A stretch of DNA of 64,000 nt from positions 1-64,000 of the forward strand of contig JAKDLG010000005.1 of assembly GCA_030452985.1 (NCBI GenBank). The letters run 5' to 3'. Position numbers and translations under genes: made by a program. Source of the stretch: Humibacillus sp. (lineage in GTDB: Bacteria > Actinomycetota > Actinomycetes > Actinomycetales > Dermatophilaceae). The notes under the pieces were generated by a model. It saw nothing but the letters and a program-made list of their open reading frames with translations. It was not told the DNA's origin and ran no database searches. This document shows positions 45,498-55,094 of this stretch, piece by piece; position 1 is the stretch's first letter; each line of letters opens with the position of its first letter.

Positions 45498-48105
45498 CCG
45501 TCGAAGATCCTTCTGCACGAGTCGGTTCGGGGGCGGTACGGGTCCGGGTCAGGTCGTTCGCGGTGCGCAGGACCGGAGCCGTGGCCAAGGCGGCTTCGAG
45601 CCCCCGCACTGCGCTGCGCACGTGGATGGTGGTACTCGCCCCGGCCGGGAGGGTCACCAGGGCCTGGTCGACCGTGGCGGCGGGGTCAAGACGGTCGGCG
45701 AGCAGGGTGAGGTCCTTGACCAGTCCCCGGGCGGCGAGCACCCTCACCTGGTACCCGTCTTCCACGACCTCGACGTCAACGGTCACAGCATCCGGGTGCA
45801 GCGACAGCTCTGTGTCGGGTGCCCAGCAGTGCACGTCGCGAACCATGGTGGCCGAGCCCGATGTCGTTCCCGCACCGAGGGATGTCTCGGCCACGAGCAC
45901 CTCTGCGGTCCGGTCGTCGGGAGTGCGCAGCTCGGGCGGGAGGCCCAGAAGCTGTACAGACCGCGGGGCCGCGTCGAGCACGATGCTCGTCTCGGCCAGT
46001 AACGCTCCGCCCAAACTCTCCCGCCGCATCCGCACTTCCCCGTTCCAGGGCGAACCGGTGTCGTTGACGGCAGCAAGCACTGGGACGGGCTCACCCGTCA
46101 CGGGGTCGGGCCGGGTCTGTACCGTCAGCAGCCGGTCGGCGAAGCTCGAACGTAGCGCCCACCACAAGGGTTTGACGATCTCGTCGCCGTCGATGGCTGC
46201 CCACGACGTGACCGGCCAGCAGTCGTTCAGCTGCCAGACGATGGCGCCGGCCGTGCGCGGCCACCACGAGCGGTAGTGGGTCAGGGCGTGAGCCACTGCC
46301 CGGGCCTGGTTCAGCTGCGTGGCCCAGTGCCAGTCGGTGAAGTCGGTGGGCACCCCGAGGTGCGGCTCGAGGCCGCGGTCGAGCTTGCCGTTGCCGTCGT
46401 CAGCCTTCTGGTGCAGCAGCCACACCGGGTCGTTCTTGGTGGCCACCAGACCTTCGGCGTTCGTCATGGCGCGCTCCATGGTGTGCCAGGCCGGCGGCCC
46501 CTGAAAGCCGAACTCGCTGCAGAAGCGGGGGATCTCGCTGCGGTACTGCGTGTAGTCGATGCGGTTCCAGACCTCCCACTGGTGGTGGGTGCCGTGGTCG
46601 GGATCGTTCGGGTGGATGATATCGAGCGCTGCCCGGGGAGAGTACGGGCTGCCGTCGGCGTACGGAGTGGTCGGAGCGAGCTCGGCGATGATCGCTGGGA
46701 ACAGCTCGGTGTAGTAGAAGTGGCCCCAGGTGCGGCCCTGCAGCTCCTCCTGCCAGCCCCAGTCCATGAAGCCCCAGAGGTTCTCGTTGCCACCGTTCCA
46801 CAGCACAAGGCTGGGGTGCGCAGTCAGCCGCGCGACGTGTTCGCGGGCCTCGGCCTCGAACTCGCTGCGGTGCGGCTCCTCCTCGGGGTAGGCGGCGCAG
46901 GCGAGCAGGAAGTCCTGCCACACCATGATCCCCGTCTCGTCGCACAGCTCGTAGAACTGCTCCGACTCGTAGATGCCGCCGCCCCAGACGCGCAGCAGGT
47001 TGAGGTTCGCCCCCAGGGCCTGACCGATGCGTCGGGACAGCTGCTCGCGGGTGATGCGGGTGAGCAGGTGGTCGTCGGGAATCCAGTTGGCGCCCTTGGC
47101 GAAGACCGGGGTGCCGTTGACGACGATCGTGAAGGCCGTGCCGAACTCGTCGTCGCTCGTGTCGACGCGCACCGACCGCAGACCGATGCGGTGCTGCCAC
47201 TCGTCGATGCTGGTCGCGGTCGAGGCATCACCGTTCATGAGCTCGACCGTGAGGTCGTGCAGCGGGTGGTCGCCGTAGCCGACCGGCCACCAGAGCTCGG
47301 GCTGCGCGACGTCGAGAGTCACGACTGCCGAGGTGGCTCCCGTCTCGACGACAGCCGTTGCCTCTGTGACACCCCCGCCAGGGCGGGTGAGCCGGGCGAC
47401 GAGGGTCAACGGCGCGGGGTCGGGCTCGAGGCCCGAGCGCTCGACGTCGACGTGCACCTGCACCCGCGCCGCGCCCAGGTCGTCGGTCACGGTGACCAGC
47501 GGGCGAACCGACGCCAGCCGCGCGACGCGCCAGCGCTCGAGACGAACCGGCTTCCAGATGCCGGCGGTCTGCAGGTCAGGACCCCAGTCCCAGCCGAAGC
47601 TGCACGCCATCTTGCGCACCATGCCGAGCGGATAGTCGTAGGCCGCCGGACGGGCGCCGAGGCGCGCGACCTCCGACTCGGCGCTCTCCAAGGCCGACGC
47701 GAAGTCGACGGTGAGCGGCATCCGGCCCCCGTCGACGCTGGCCAACGCGGCGCGCAGGTCGAAGCGGAACGTGCGGTGCTGGTTGGCGGTGTGCCCGAGA
47801 ATCTGACCACCGAGCGAGACGGTCGCCACCGTGTCGAGGCCTTCGAAGACGATGTCGACCCGTTCAGCGGGTTCCGCTGGGGGCACGACCAGCTCGCGCT
47901 CGTAGCGCCACTGGGCCCGGTGCATCCACGCCACCTCGGTCTCGTTCAGGCGCAGGTACGGGTCGGCGATGAGGTCGGCGGCGAGCAGGTCGGTGTGGGT
48001 CGTACCGGGCACCGTGGCGGGCACCGTGCGGCCCACGATGGCGTCGGGCACGGGGCCGCCGGTCGCCAGCAGGCTCCAGCCGCCGTGCAGGTCGGTGGCG
48101 TGCAT
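45436..48105 (-). CDS. GH2 family beta-mannosidase-like (paralogue)
   Basis: 889 aa; CSFGWDWGPDLQTAGIWKPVRLERW; NLLRVWGGGIYESEQFYELCDETGIMVWQDFLLACAAY; HPSLVLWNGGNENLWGF; AGAIVWQLNDCWPVTSWAAIDGD. Confidence 0.92.
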   Translation of the reverse strand: MHATDLHGGWSLLATGGPVPDAIVGRTVPATVPGTTHTDLLAADLIADPYLRLNETEVAWMHRAQWRYERELVVPPAEPAERVDIVFEGLDTVATVSLGGQILGHTANQHRTFRFDLRAALASVDGGRMPLTVDFASALESAESEVARLGARPAAYDYPLGMVRKMACSFGWDWGPDLQTAGIWKPVRLERWRVARLASVRPLVTVTDDLGAARVQVHVDVERSGLEPDPAPLTLVARLTRPGGGVTEATAVVETGATSAVVTLDVAQPELWWPVGYGDHPLHDLTVELMNGDASTATSIDEWQHRIGLRSVRVDTSDDEFGTAFTIVVNGTPVFAKGANWIPDDHLLTRITREQLSRRIGQALGANLNLLRVWGGGIYESEQFYELCDETGIMVWQDFLLACAAYPEEEPHRSEFEAEAREHVARLTAHPSLVLWNGGNENLWGFMDWGWQEELQGRTWGHFYYTELFPAIIAELAPTTPYADGSPYSPRAALDIIHPNDPDHGTHHQWEVWNRIDYTQYRSEIPRFCSEFGFQGPPAWHTMERAMTNAEGLVATKNDPVWLLHQKADDGNGKLDRGLEPHLGVPTDFTDWHWATQLNQARAVAHALTHYRSWWPRTAGAIVWQLNDCWPVTSWAAIDGDEIVKPLWWALRSSFADRLLTVQTRPDPVTGEPVPVLAAVNDTGSPWNGEVRMRRESLGGALLAETSIVLDAAPRSVQLLGLPPELRTPDDRTAEVLVAETSLGAGTTSGSATMVRDVHCWAPDTELSLHPDAVTVDVEVVEDGYQVRVLAARGLVKDLTLLADRLDPAATVDQALVTLPAGASTTIHVRSAVRGLEAALATAPVLRTANDLTRTRTAPEPTRAEGSSTDEQHGNLTGLDPHPAVGSRP

Positions 48106-48136
48106 CAGGATCTCTCCAGGGGTCGGGATGGGCGGC

Positions 48137-48976
48137 TCACTTGGTGGCTCCGGCGGAGATGCCGTTGTAGATCCATCGCTGGAGCAGCAGGAAGATGATC
48201 AGGGTCGGCACGATGACGATGATGGCGCCGGCCGAAAGCACTTCCCACTGGGTGCCGAGCGGGCCCTTGAACCGGAACAGCGACGTCGAGATCACGCCGA
48301 GATCACTGTCCGGCATGTAGAGGAAGGGGATGTAGAACTCGTTGTAGACGGCGATGCCCTTGATGATGACGACGGTGGCGATAGCGGGCTTCAGCAGCGG
48401 GAAGATGATGCTGCGGTAGATGCGGAAGTGGTTTGCGCCGTCGAGCTTGGCGGCCTCGTCGAGCGAGATGGGGATGGAGCGCATGAACTGCACGAAGATG
48501 TAGATCGAGACGATGTCGGTGCCGAGGAACAGCGCGATCGGAGCCCACCGGGTGTCGTAGAGGCCAAGGGTGTTGACGACCTGGAAGGTGGCGACCTGGG
48601 TGGTGACACCGGGTACGAGGGTGGCCACGAGGAACAGGGCCACCACCAGCTTCTTGAACCGGAACTGGAATCGGTCGAGGGCGTAGGCCGTCATGGTGCC
48701 GATGATGATCGTGCCGGCGACCGAGATCACGAGGATGAAGGTCGTGTTGATGAAGGCCTGACCCATCTGGGCGTCCTTGAAGGCCCGACTGAAGTTGCTG
48801 AAGTCCAACGACTTCGGCAGCTCGAGCGGCCCACTGGTGGCGTAGTCCTTCGGTGACTTGAGCGAGGTGAGGCCCATCACCACCAGAGGGACCAGGGCGA
48901 TCAGGCTCCAGGCGACAAGACTTGCGTACTTTCCGGTGCTGGCCAGCGCCGACCGTGGGGTGACTGCGCGGCTCAT
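48137..48976 (-). CDS. Carbohydrate ABC transporter permease (MalG-like)
   Basis: VTTQVATFQVVNTLGLYDTRWAPIALFLGTDIVSIYIFVQFMRSIPISLDEAAKLDGANHFRIYRSIIFPLLKPA, EAA motif. Confidence 0.92.
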   Translation of the reverse strand: MSRAVTPRSALASTGKYASLVAWSLIALVPLVVMGLTSLKSPKDYATSGPLELPKSLDFSNFSRAFKDAQMGQAFINTTFILVISVAGTIIIGTMTAYALDRFQFRFKKLVVALFLVATLVPGVTTQVATFQVVNTLGLYDTRWAPIALFLGTDIVSIYIFVQFMRSIPISLDEAAKLDGANHFRIYRSIIFPLLKPAIATVVIIKGIAVYNEFYIPFLYMPDSDLGVISTSLFRFKGPLGTQWEVLSAGAIIVIVPTLIIFLLLQRWIYNGISAGATK

Positions 48977-49932
48977 GACAGGTCCACCTCCTCTTCGGGA
49001 ACGAGCTTTCGTTGGACCCACGTGACGAGCAGCACGATGAGAAGCAGGATGACGGCCATCGCCGAGGCCAGACCCACCTTGTTGTTCTCGAAGGCCAGCT
49101 TGACCGTCTGGATGACGAAGGTGGTGGAGCCGTTGGCACCGTCGAGCATGATGAACGGGATCTCGAAGACGGCGAGGCTGCCGGAGACCGCCAGGATGAA
49201 GGACAGGCTGATGATGGGTTTGATGCTCGGAGCGATGAGGTAGCGGAACTGCTGCCAGCGCGACGCGCCATCGAGCTCGGCTGCCTCGTAGATGCCGCCC
49301 GGGATCGACTGGATGGCGCCGAGGAAGAGCACGAAGTTGAGGCCCATGTAGCGCCAGACCGAGGTACCGGCCAGCGAGAAGTTGACGATGTCGGGGTTAC
49401 CGAGCCACAGCGGCGCCGACCCCTTGGCCATGCCGAAGAACCCCAGCACGGTGTCGAGGGTGCCGCCGGGCTGGAAGAAGAAGAGGAAGACGAACGAGAT
49501 GGCGACGCCGTTGATCAGGTAGGGGAAGAAGATGATCCCCTTGAAGAGGTTCTTGAACTTGGTGTTGAAGCTGAGCAGCGTGGCGAAGTAGAGCGCCAGC
49601 GCGATCTGCAGCACCGAGGCCGCCAGGTAGTAGAGGCTGACGAAGAAGACCCGGTACAGGTCGGGGCGAGTGAAGAACTCGGTGTAGTTGGCGAGCCCGA
49701 CGACCTTCTTGGTCTTGCTGAGGCCGTTCCAGCTGGTGAGCGAGTACCAGAACATGTTGGCCACCGGTACGTAGGTGAAGGTGATCAGCAGCACGAGCGG
49801 CACGAGCAGGAACAGCCACGGGATGAGCCGTTGCCGGAACGACTTCTTCCCAGATTCCCGGACGCGCATCGGCCTCGGGATGTTCGCGGCCGCCGTCTCC
49901 GACTCGCGGTTGGGGGCGGGGATATCTGTCAC
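48973..49932 (-). CDS. Carbohydrate ABC transporter permease (MalF-like)
   Basis: 319 aa; LIPWLFLLVPLVLLITFTYVPVANMFWYSLTSWNG; GIYEAAELDGASRWQQFRYLIAPSIKP, EAA motif; ATGA overlap with next permease. Confidence 0.92.
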   Translation of the reverse strand: MTDIPAPNRESETAAANIPRPMRVRESGKKSFRQRLIPWLFLLVPLVLLITFTYVPVANMFWYSLTSWNGLSKTKKVVGLANYTEFFTRPDLYRVFFVSLYYLAASVLQIALALYFATLLSFNTKFKNLFKGIIFFPYLINGVAISFVFLFFFQPGGTLDTVLGFFGMAKGSAPLWLGNPDIVNFSLAGTSVWRYMGLNFVLFLGAIQSIPGGIYEAAELDGASRWQQFRYLIAPSIKPIISLSFILAVSGSLAVFEIPFIMLDGANGSTTFVIQTVKLAFENNKVGLASAMAVILLLIVLLVTWVQRKLVPEEEVDLS

Positions 49933-50039
49933 GGGACTACTCCTCGTTGAGCGTCACAGCCGATGGTGGGGAACATAAGTGGGGAGGGGCAGCGCGCCAG
50001 GAAGGCTGGCGCGCTGCCCGTCAGGTGGTGCGGGAGGGG

Positions 50040-51356
50040 TCAGCCGACCGATGCGATGGCGTCGGACCACTTCTTGTTCAGCGCGTCGAAGATCTGCTGC
50101 TTGGTCTGGCCCGAGGCGCCGCGGGCGGCGTCGACGAGGTCGCGGTAGTAGTCGGGCTGGTTCAGCCCGATCTCCGACTGCTTGTCGACGGCGTCGAGCT
50201 TGGCCGAGGGCGTCATTTCGACGAACTTCACGCCGCTGGCCTCGAAGTCCTTGAGCTGGGCCGGCAGCTTGGCGTCCTTGAGCGTGGGCACGCCCCCGAC
50301 GACGTCGCTGTAGCCGGAGTCGTTGACCATCCAGTCGATCCAGGCCCGGGCCGCCGCCTTGTGGTCGGAGTTGATGTTGATGGCCTGGTTGAAGTCGGGG
50401 CCGACCGGGGACTGGTAGGAGCCGTCGGCCTGGAACGGCATCGGCATGTACCCGATGTCGTCAGGGTTGGTGCCGGCCTTGGTGGCCGCGTCCTTCATCT
50501 GCGGGATGGCCCACGAGCCGAGCGGCATGATGCCGATCTTGCCGGTGGCGATCAGGTTCTTGCTGTTCTCCCAGTTGGTGGTCGTGGGGTCCTTCTCACT
50601 GAGCCCCTTCTGCACCATGTCGAACAGCAGCGAGTTGAGAGCGTTCAGCTCCTGCCCTGCGGCCCAGGGGGCCTTGTTGGTCGACATCTTCACCAGGGCG
50701 TCCTTGTCGCCCGAGACTGCGCCCATGTCGCCGTAGGGCCAGCTGAGCGGCCAGCCGTCCTTGTAGTTCGTGTAGTAGGGCGTGGCCTGCGTCTTGGCCT
50801 TGATCGCCTGCAGGTCGGTGATGAGCTCGTCGGGAGTCTTCGGCAGCCCGGTGATGCCGGCCTCCTTGAAGACCTTCTTGTTGTAGACGATGCCCGACGC
50901 GTTGCCGAAGGTCGCGAGACCGTAGGTGGTGCCGTCGACCGTGCTCGAGTCGACGAAGCGGTACTTCTTGCTCAGGTCGGCGGGCTTGCCCAGCGGCTCG
51001 AAGAAGTCGGCGTAGTCGGCCTTGGCCACCCCCGCTGGGATGAGCAGCACGTCGCCGTACTGCTTCGTGCTCATCCGGGTCTTGACCTCACCTTCGTAGT
51101 CGGTGAGCGCCTGGAACTTCACGTTGACGTCAGGGTACTTGGCGTGGAACTTCGCGGCGTAGTCCTTGAACGTCGTGTTCACGATGTCGGTGCGGTTGGT
51201 CAGCACGAGGATGTCGCCCGAGGGCTTCTCGTTGGAGGTTCCGCCGGCCCCGGAGCCGGAGTCACCCGAGTCTCCCGAACCGCAGGCGGCGGTCATGCCG
51301 ATCAGCGCAACGGCAGCGGTGAGGGCGACGACGCGCCCTCGTCGAACTCGAAACAT
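50040..51356 (-). CDS. Extracellular sugar-binding lipoprotein (ABC solute-binding protein)
   Basis: MFRVRRGRVVALTAAVALIGMTAACGSGDSGDSGSG lipobox; DILVLTNRTDIVNTTFKDYAAKFHAKYPDVNVKFQAL... Confidence 0.92.
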   Translation of the reverse strand: MFRVRRGRVVALTAAVALIGMTAACGSGDSGDSGSGAGGTSNEKPSGDILVLTNRTDIVNTTFKDYAAKFHAKYPDVNVKFQALTDYEGEVKTRMSTKQYGDVLLIPAGVAKADYADFFEPLGKPADLSKKYRFVDSSTVDGTTYGLATFGNASGIVYNKKVFKEAGITGLPKTPDELITDLQAIKAKTQATPYYTNYKDGWPLSWPYGDMGAVSGDKDALVKMSTNKAPWAAGQELNALNSLLFDMVQKGLSEKDPTTTNWENSKNLIATGKIGIMPLGSWAIPQMKDAATKAGTNPDDIGYMPMPFQADGSYQSPVGPDFNQAININSDHKAAARAWIDWMVNDSGYSDVVGGVPTLKDAKLPAQLKDFEASGVKFVEMTPSAKLDAVDKQSEIGLNQPDYYRDLVDAARGASGQTKQQIFDALNKKWSDAIASVG

Positions 51357-51435
51357 CTGTGTTCCTCTCGAGAGCCGACACTCGTGTCGGACGATGACGA
51401 CCCGCTTCAATGAGTGGTGATCTGGGCCTTGCCAC

Positions 51436-51465
51436 ATTGTTAGTTAAATAAATAAAGTATGTCAA
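51436..51465 (-). promoter_or_regulatory. Promoter of the glycan-utilisation operon (TTGACA-N18-AACAAT)
   Basis: Reverse strand TTGACA TACTTTATTTATTTAACT AACAAT; AT-rich spacer with TTAGTT/TTATTT half-sites typical of ROK/NagC/XylR operators. Confidence 0.6.
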
Positions 51466-51469
51466 GGGT

Positions 51470-51487
51470 CAGATCTCACGAGATCTG
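51470..51487. promoter_or_regulatory. 18-bp dyad CAGATCTC-AC-GAGATCTG in divergent promoter region
   Basis: Perfect 8-bp arms between the SBP gene (-) and ROK gene (+). Confidence 0.5.
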
Positions 51488-51547
51488 TCCCGTGGCCGAA
51501 CCGCAACATCCCTTCCGCATCCCACCAACCAGGACGGCAACGCAGCC

Positions 51548-52798
51548 ATGAGCACCCCCACCGGCGTCGGCGCCTACGCCATCAACCGCGGCCAGCTGAT
51601 CGACGCGATCCGGCGGGCAGGTCGGATCAGCCGGGTCGAGCTCGTGCACCAGATGGGCTCGAACGCAGCGACCGTGTCGACCGCCGTGCGCAGCCTCATC
51701 GACGACGGCCTGGTCGTCGAGGTGGGCCGGGCCGCCTCGACCGGCGGAAAGCCGGCGGTGCTGCTCTCCGTCGTGCGAGACGCCCGCTTCGCCCTCGGGG
51801 TGAGCCTCGACCACTCCGGCATCAGCTACGTCGTGGCCAACCTCGGCGGGGCGGTCGTGGGCCGACTACGGCGACGCGGGGCCGGCGCCGACACGCCGGC
51901 CGCCGTCGTCGAGCGCATCGCCGCCGAGATCACGAGCCTCGTGACGCACGTCGGGGTCGACCCGGCGCTGCTGCTCGGGCTCGGCGTCGTCTCGCCGGGG
52001 CCGATCACGGGCGCGAACGGGATGGCGCTCACCCCGCCGGTCATGCAGTCGTGGCGCGACTTCCCGCTGGCCGAGTCGCTCGAGGCGAGCACCGGCCTGA
52101 CCGTGCTCGTCGAGAACGACGCCTCGGCCGCCACCATGGGCGAGTACTGGTCGGGGACCGCAGGAACGAGCCGAACCTTCGCGACGCTCTACATGGGTAC
52201 CGGTATCGGTGCCGGGTTCATGATCGACGGGATCGTGCACCGCGGGGTCAGCGGCAACACCGGCGAGATCGGCCACATCTGCATCGACCTCGACGGCCTT
52301 GACTGCTGGTGCGGAGCACGGGGCTGTGTCGAGACGGTGGCCGCCCCGACGGCCCTGGTCACCGAGGCCCGGGCTCGGGGCCTGGCCCTGCCCGGCCTCA
52401 GCGTCGTCGAGGACTTCGCTGCCATCGCCCGGCTGTCGCGCGCAGGCGAGCCGGTGGCCCAGCAGCTGTTGTCACGATCGGCCCGGGCCGTCGCCGCCGC
52501 CGCGCAGTCACTGGCCAACATGATCGACGTCGACCTGATCGTGCTGACCGGCCCGTCGTTCACCAGTGCGGGCGCGCTCTACCTGCCCGTCATCCAGGCC
52601 CACCTCGACGCGACCTTCTTCGCTCGCGACTGCCACCGCGTCAAGGTCGCGCTCTCACCCAACGCCGTCGATGCGGCCGCCATCGGTGCGGCCGCCCTTG
52701 TGCTGCAGAGCGAGCTGGCGCCACACATGAGCGCAGCCGCGGCCACCGACAACCGCGGCTCGCGCCCGCTCTCCCGCCAGCGTCTCCAACCCACCTGA
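51548..52798 (+). CDS. ROK family transcriptional regulator
   Basis: N-terminal wHTH RGQLIDAIRRAGRISRVELVHQMGSNAATVSTAVRSLIDDGLVVEVG; ROK kinase fold TLYMGTGIGAGFMIDGIVHRGVSGNTGEIGHICIDLDGLDCWCGARGCVET. Confidence 0.93.
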   Translation: MSTPTGVGAYAINRGQLIDAIRRAGRISRVELVHQMGSNAATVSTAVRSLIDDGLVVEVGRAASTGGKPAVLLSVVRDARFALGVSLDHSGISYVVANLGGAVVGRLRRRGAGADTPAAVVERIAAEITSLVTHVGVDPALLLGLGVVSPGPITGANGMALTPPVMQSWRDFPLAESLEASTGLTVLVENDASAATMGEYWSGTAGTSRTFATLYMGTGIGAGFMIDGIVHRGVSGNTGEIGHICIDLDGLDCWCGARGCVETVAAPTALVTEARARGLALPGLSVVEDFAAIARLSRAGEPVAQQLLSRSARAVAAAAQSLANMIDVDLIVLTGPSFTSAGALYLPVIQAHLDATFFARDCHRVKVALSPNAVDAAAIGAAALVLQSELAPHMSAAAATDNRGSRPLSRQRLQPT

Positions 52799-52933
52799 GG
52801 CCGGGCCACCCCAGCCGCAGCTCCCACCCGGCAGCCGGACACCGCGCAACGTGCGCTTCCGCACCGTCCTCGCCCGCTCCGAGAACGGCGCCTCCATCGC
52901 CGCCGACGCACCGGGGCTCGCGGGTGATCGGCC

Positions 52934-53362
52934 TCAGGAGGCGGCGGCCAAAGGCTCGGGCAGGGGGAAGACACCGTCGCGCGTGGCGAGGTAGAAGCCG
53001 AGCAACGGCACGTCGTGGGCGGCGCACACGTCGCTCGTCTGCTGGTGCCAGGCCCGGTCGAGGTCGTTCGGGACCCCGCCGCGCGGCCGACCGCGACCGA
53101 TGACCAGCGAACCCTGCTGCTCTGCCACGCGGGGCAGCAGGTGGAGGAAGAACGCTGCCACGGTGGTGGCGTCGGCGTCGGGCGGAACGTCGGACAGCAC
53201 GATCGGGTGCACCAGACGTCCGTGCTCGTCGCAGACCAGGATGCCAAGAGCGCCGTCGGCCCGGGCCGAGTCGGTCACGAAGAGGTCGACGGCGTCGGCC
53301 GCATGGCGTCGGTCGGTGAGGCGCAGGTCGTCGATGTTGTCGGGCAGGTTCTCGAAGGTCAT
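52934..53362 (-). CDS. Hypothetical protein
   Basis: MTFENLPDNIDDLRLTDRRHAADAVDLFVTDSARADGALGILVCDEHGRLVHPIVLSDVPPDADATTVAAFFLHLLP; coding-like composition, no family recognised. Confidence 0.6.
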   Translation of the reverse strand: MTFENLPDNIDDLRLTDRRHAADAVDLFVTDSARADGALGILVCDEHGRLVHPIVLSDVPPDADATTVAAFFLHLLPRVAEQQGSLVIGRGRPRGGVPNDLDRAWHQQTSDVCAAHDVPLLGFYLATRDGVFPLPEPLAAAS

Positions 53363-53420
53363 GCCCGACAGCGTGGCGCCGATCGCTGACCCGGCGGCCG
53401 AGTTATCCCCAGCCTCGTCG

Positions 53421-54281
53421 TCAGGCGCGAACGACGTCCTTGTCACGCCACGAGAACTGCGGGTCGTAGCCCAGCACCCGGCGTGCCTTGTCGATGGAGA
53501 GCAAGGTGGTGTGTGCGCCGATGCCGTCGCGGCGGGGCACCCCGGGAAACACCTCGTCGAGCAGCTCGGCGTTGGGGGTCGTCATCACCGTGTCGGGTGA
53601 GGCGATGATGAACCGGTCGAAGCCGGGTGCCGCGTGCGCCAGCGCCTTCTCGACCGCCTGTGCGCCGTCACGGCCGTCGATGTAGCCCCACAGGTTCCAC
53701 TTGCGCGCACGAGGGTCGGCGTCGAAGGGGAACTCGACGTAGTCGCTTCGGTCCATCACGTTCGAGAAGCGCAGGGCGGTGATCGTGAGGTCTGGGTGCC
53801 AGCGGCACAGCTCGATGGCCATCGTCTCCTCGAGGTGCTTGACCAGGCTGTAGACCGACTCGGGGCGAGCGGGGTACTCCTCGTCGACCGGAACGTAGGG
53901 AGGCGGAGTGTCGAAGGGCAGCCCGAGCACCGTCTCCGACGACGCGTACACGATGGTGCGCACCCCGAGACGGATGGCCGCTTGGAACACGCTGAACGTC
54001 GTGACGATGTTGTTGCGGAAGGTCTCGATGTCGGGCGCCAGCCCCGGGGCCGGAATAGCGGCCAGGTGCACGAGCGCGTCGACCACCGTTGGCTGGTCGC
54101 CGTCACGAGCGCCGCTCAACGCGTCGACGACCTGGCCGTAGTCGGTCAGGTCGACCCGCCTGAAGCCGTCGCCACGGGCCCCTTCCCGGTCGAGGTTGAC
54201 GACCTCGTGCCCGCTCGCGCCGAGCCTGGTGACGACATGGCGGCCGAGCTTGCCCGTACCCCCGGTGACAGCGATGCGCAT
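53421..54281 (-). CDS. NAD-dependent epimerase/dehydratase
   Basis: MRIAVTGGTGKLGRHVVTRL Rossmann start; YSLVKHLEETM (YxxxK). Confidence 0.88.
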   Translation of the reverse strand: MRIAVTGGTGKLGRHVVTRLGASGHEVVNLDREGARGDGFRRVDLTDYGQVVDALSGARDGDQPTVVDALVHLAAIPAPGLAPDIETFRNNIVTTFSVFQAAIRLGVRTIVYASSETVLGLPFDTPPPYVPVDEEYPARPESVYSLVKHLEETMAIELCRWHPDLTITALRFSNVMDRSDYVEFPFDADPRARKWNLWGYIDGRDGAQAVEKALAHAAPGFDRFIIASPDTVMTTPNAELLDEVFPGVPRRDGIGAHTTLLSIDKARRVLGYDPQFSWRDKDVVRA

Positions 54282-54295
54282 GACGATCTTTCGGT

Positions 54296-55063
54296 TCAGA
54301 GCTGGATGCCGCGGGTCAGGGCCCCGTCGACGACGAGGTTGGTGCCACTGACCCGGCTGGCGATCGGGCTGGCGAGGAACACGACCGGGCCGGCGACCTC
54401 CGCGGGAGTGCCCATGTGCCCGGTGGGGTTGAGACCGACGGCCATGGCGTAGAGGTCGGGGTCGGCGGTCTCGATGCTCGACCAGACACCGCCCTCGAAG
54501 TAGGTGTTTCCCGGCGAGACGGTGTTGGCCCGGATCCCCTTGTCGGCCAGCTGCATCGCCAACCCCTGGATGTAGCCGATGATGGCGGTCTTTGCGGTGC
54601 CGTACGGCCCCGAAGCGAAGTCGGACTCGCGACCCGACACGCTCGAGATCGCGATGATCGACGCCGCGTCGCTCTGCTCGAGGTAGGGCATGGCCGCTCG
54701 AACCAGGCGCACCGTGTGCATGACGTCGACGTTGAGGCTGAGCTGCCAGTTCTCCTCGGACTCCGGGATCGCGAGGGCACTGACGCTGGCCACGACGATG
54801 TCGATGCCCCCGAAGGCCTGCGCCGACCGCTCGACCCAGGCCGCGAGCGCCTCGGGGTCACCGACGTCGACGACCGAGCCGGTGACCGAACCCCCCGAGC
54901 CGCGCTCCTTGAGCGTCAGCTCGACGGCACCGACCTCCTCGGCCTGCCGGGCGCAGAAGCCGACCACAGCACCCTCGGCCAGAAAAGCCTCGACGATGGC
55001 GCGGCCGATACCGCGGGTTCCGCCGGTGACGAGAACGCGCTTGCCTGTCAGCTGTAGATCCAT
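54296..55063 (-). CDS. SDR family oxidoreductase
   Basis: GKRVLVTGGTRGIGRAIVEAFLAEGA; ISSVSGRESDFASGPYGTAKTAI; VSPGNTYFEGGVW. Confidence 0.9.
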   Translation of the reverse strand: MDLQLTGKRVLVTGGTRGIGRAIVEAFLAEGAVVGFCARQAEEVGAVELTLKERGSGGSVTGSVVDVGDPEALAAWVERSAQAFGGIDIVVASVSALAIPESEENWQLSLNVDVMHTVRLVRAAMPYLEQSDAASIIAISSVSGRESDFASGPYGTAKTAIIGYIQGLAMQLADKGIRANTVSPGNTYFEGGVWSSIETADPDLYAMAVGLNPTGHMGTPAEVAGPVVFLASPIASRVSGTNLVVDGALTRGIQL

Positions 55064-55094
55064 GAAAGTGCCTCTCGTACGGGTGAGTTGACGG

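Noticed and set aside
46276-48198. 640-aa + strand ORF opposite the second GH2 gene
   Set aside because: Antisense shadow ORF in high-GC DNA.
49012-51413. + strand ORFs 49012..49950 and 49947..51413 opposite the ABC transporter genes
   Set aside because: Antisense shadows; - strand genes carry EAA motifs and a lipobox.
52799-52933. Possible gene remnant (VRFRTVLARSENGASIAADAPGLAGDRP) between ROK and the hypothetical gene
   Set aside because: Too short and without a recognisable family; could be intergenic DNA with biased composition.
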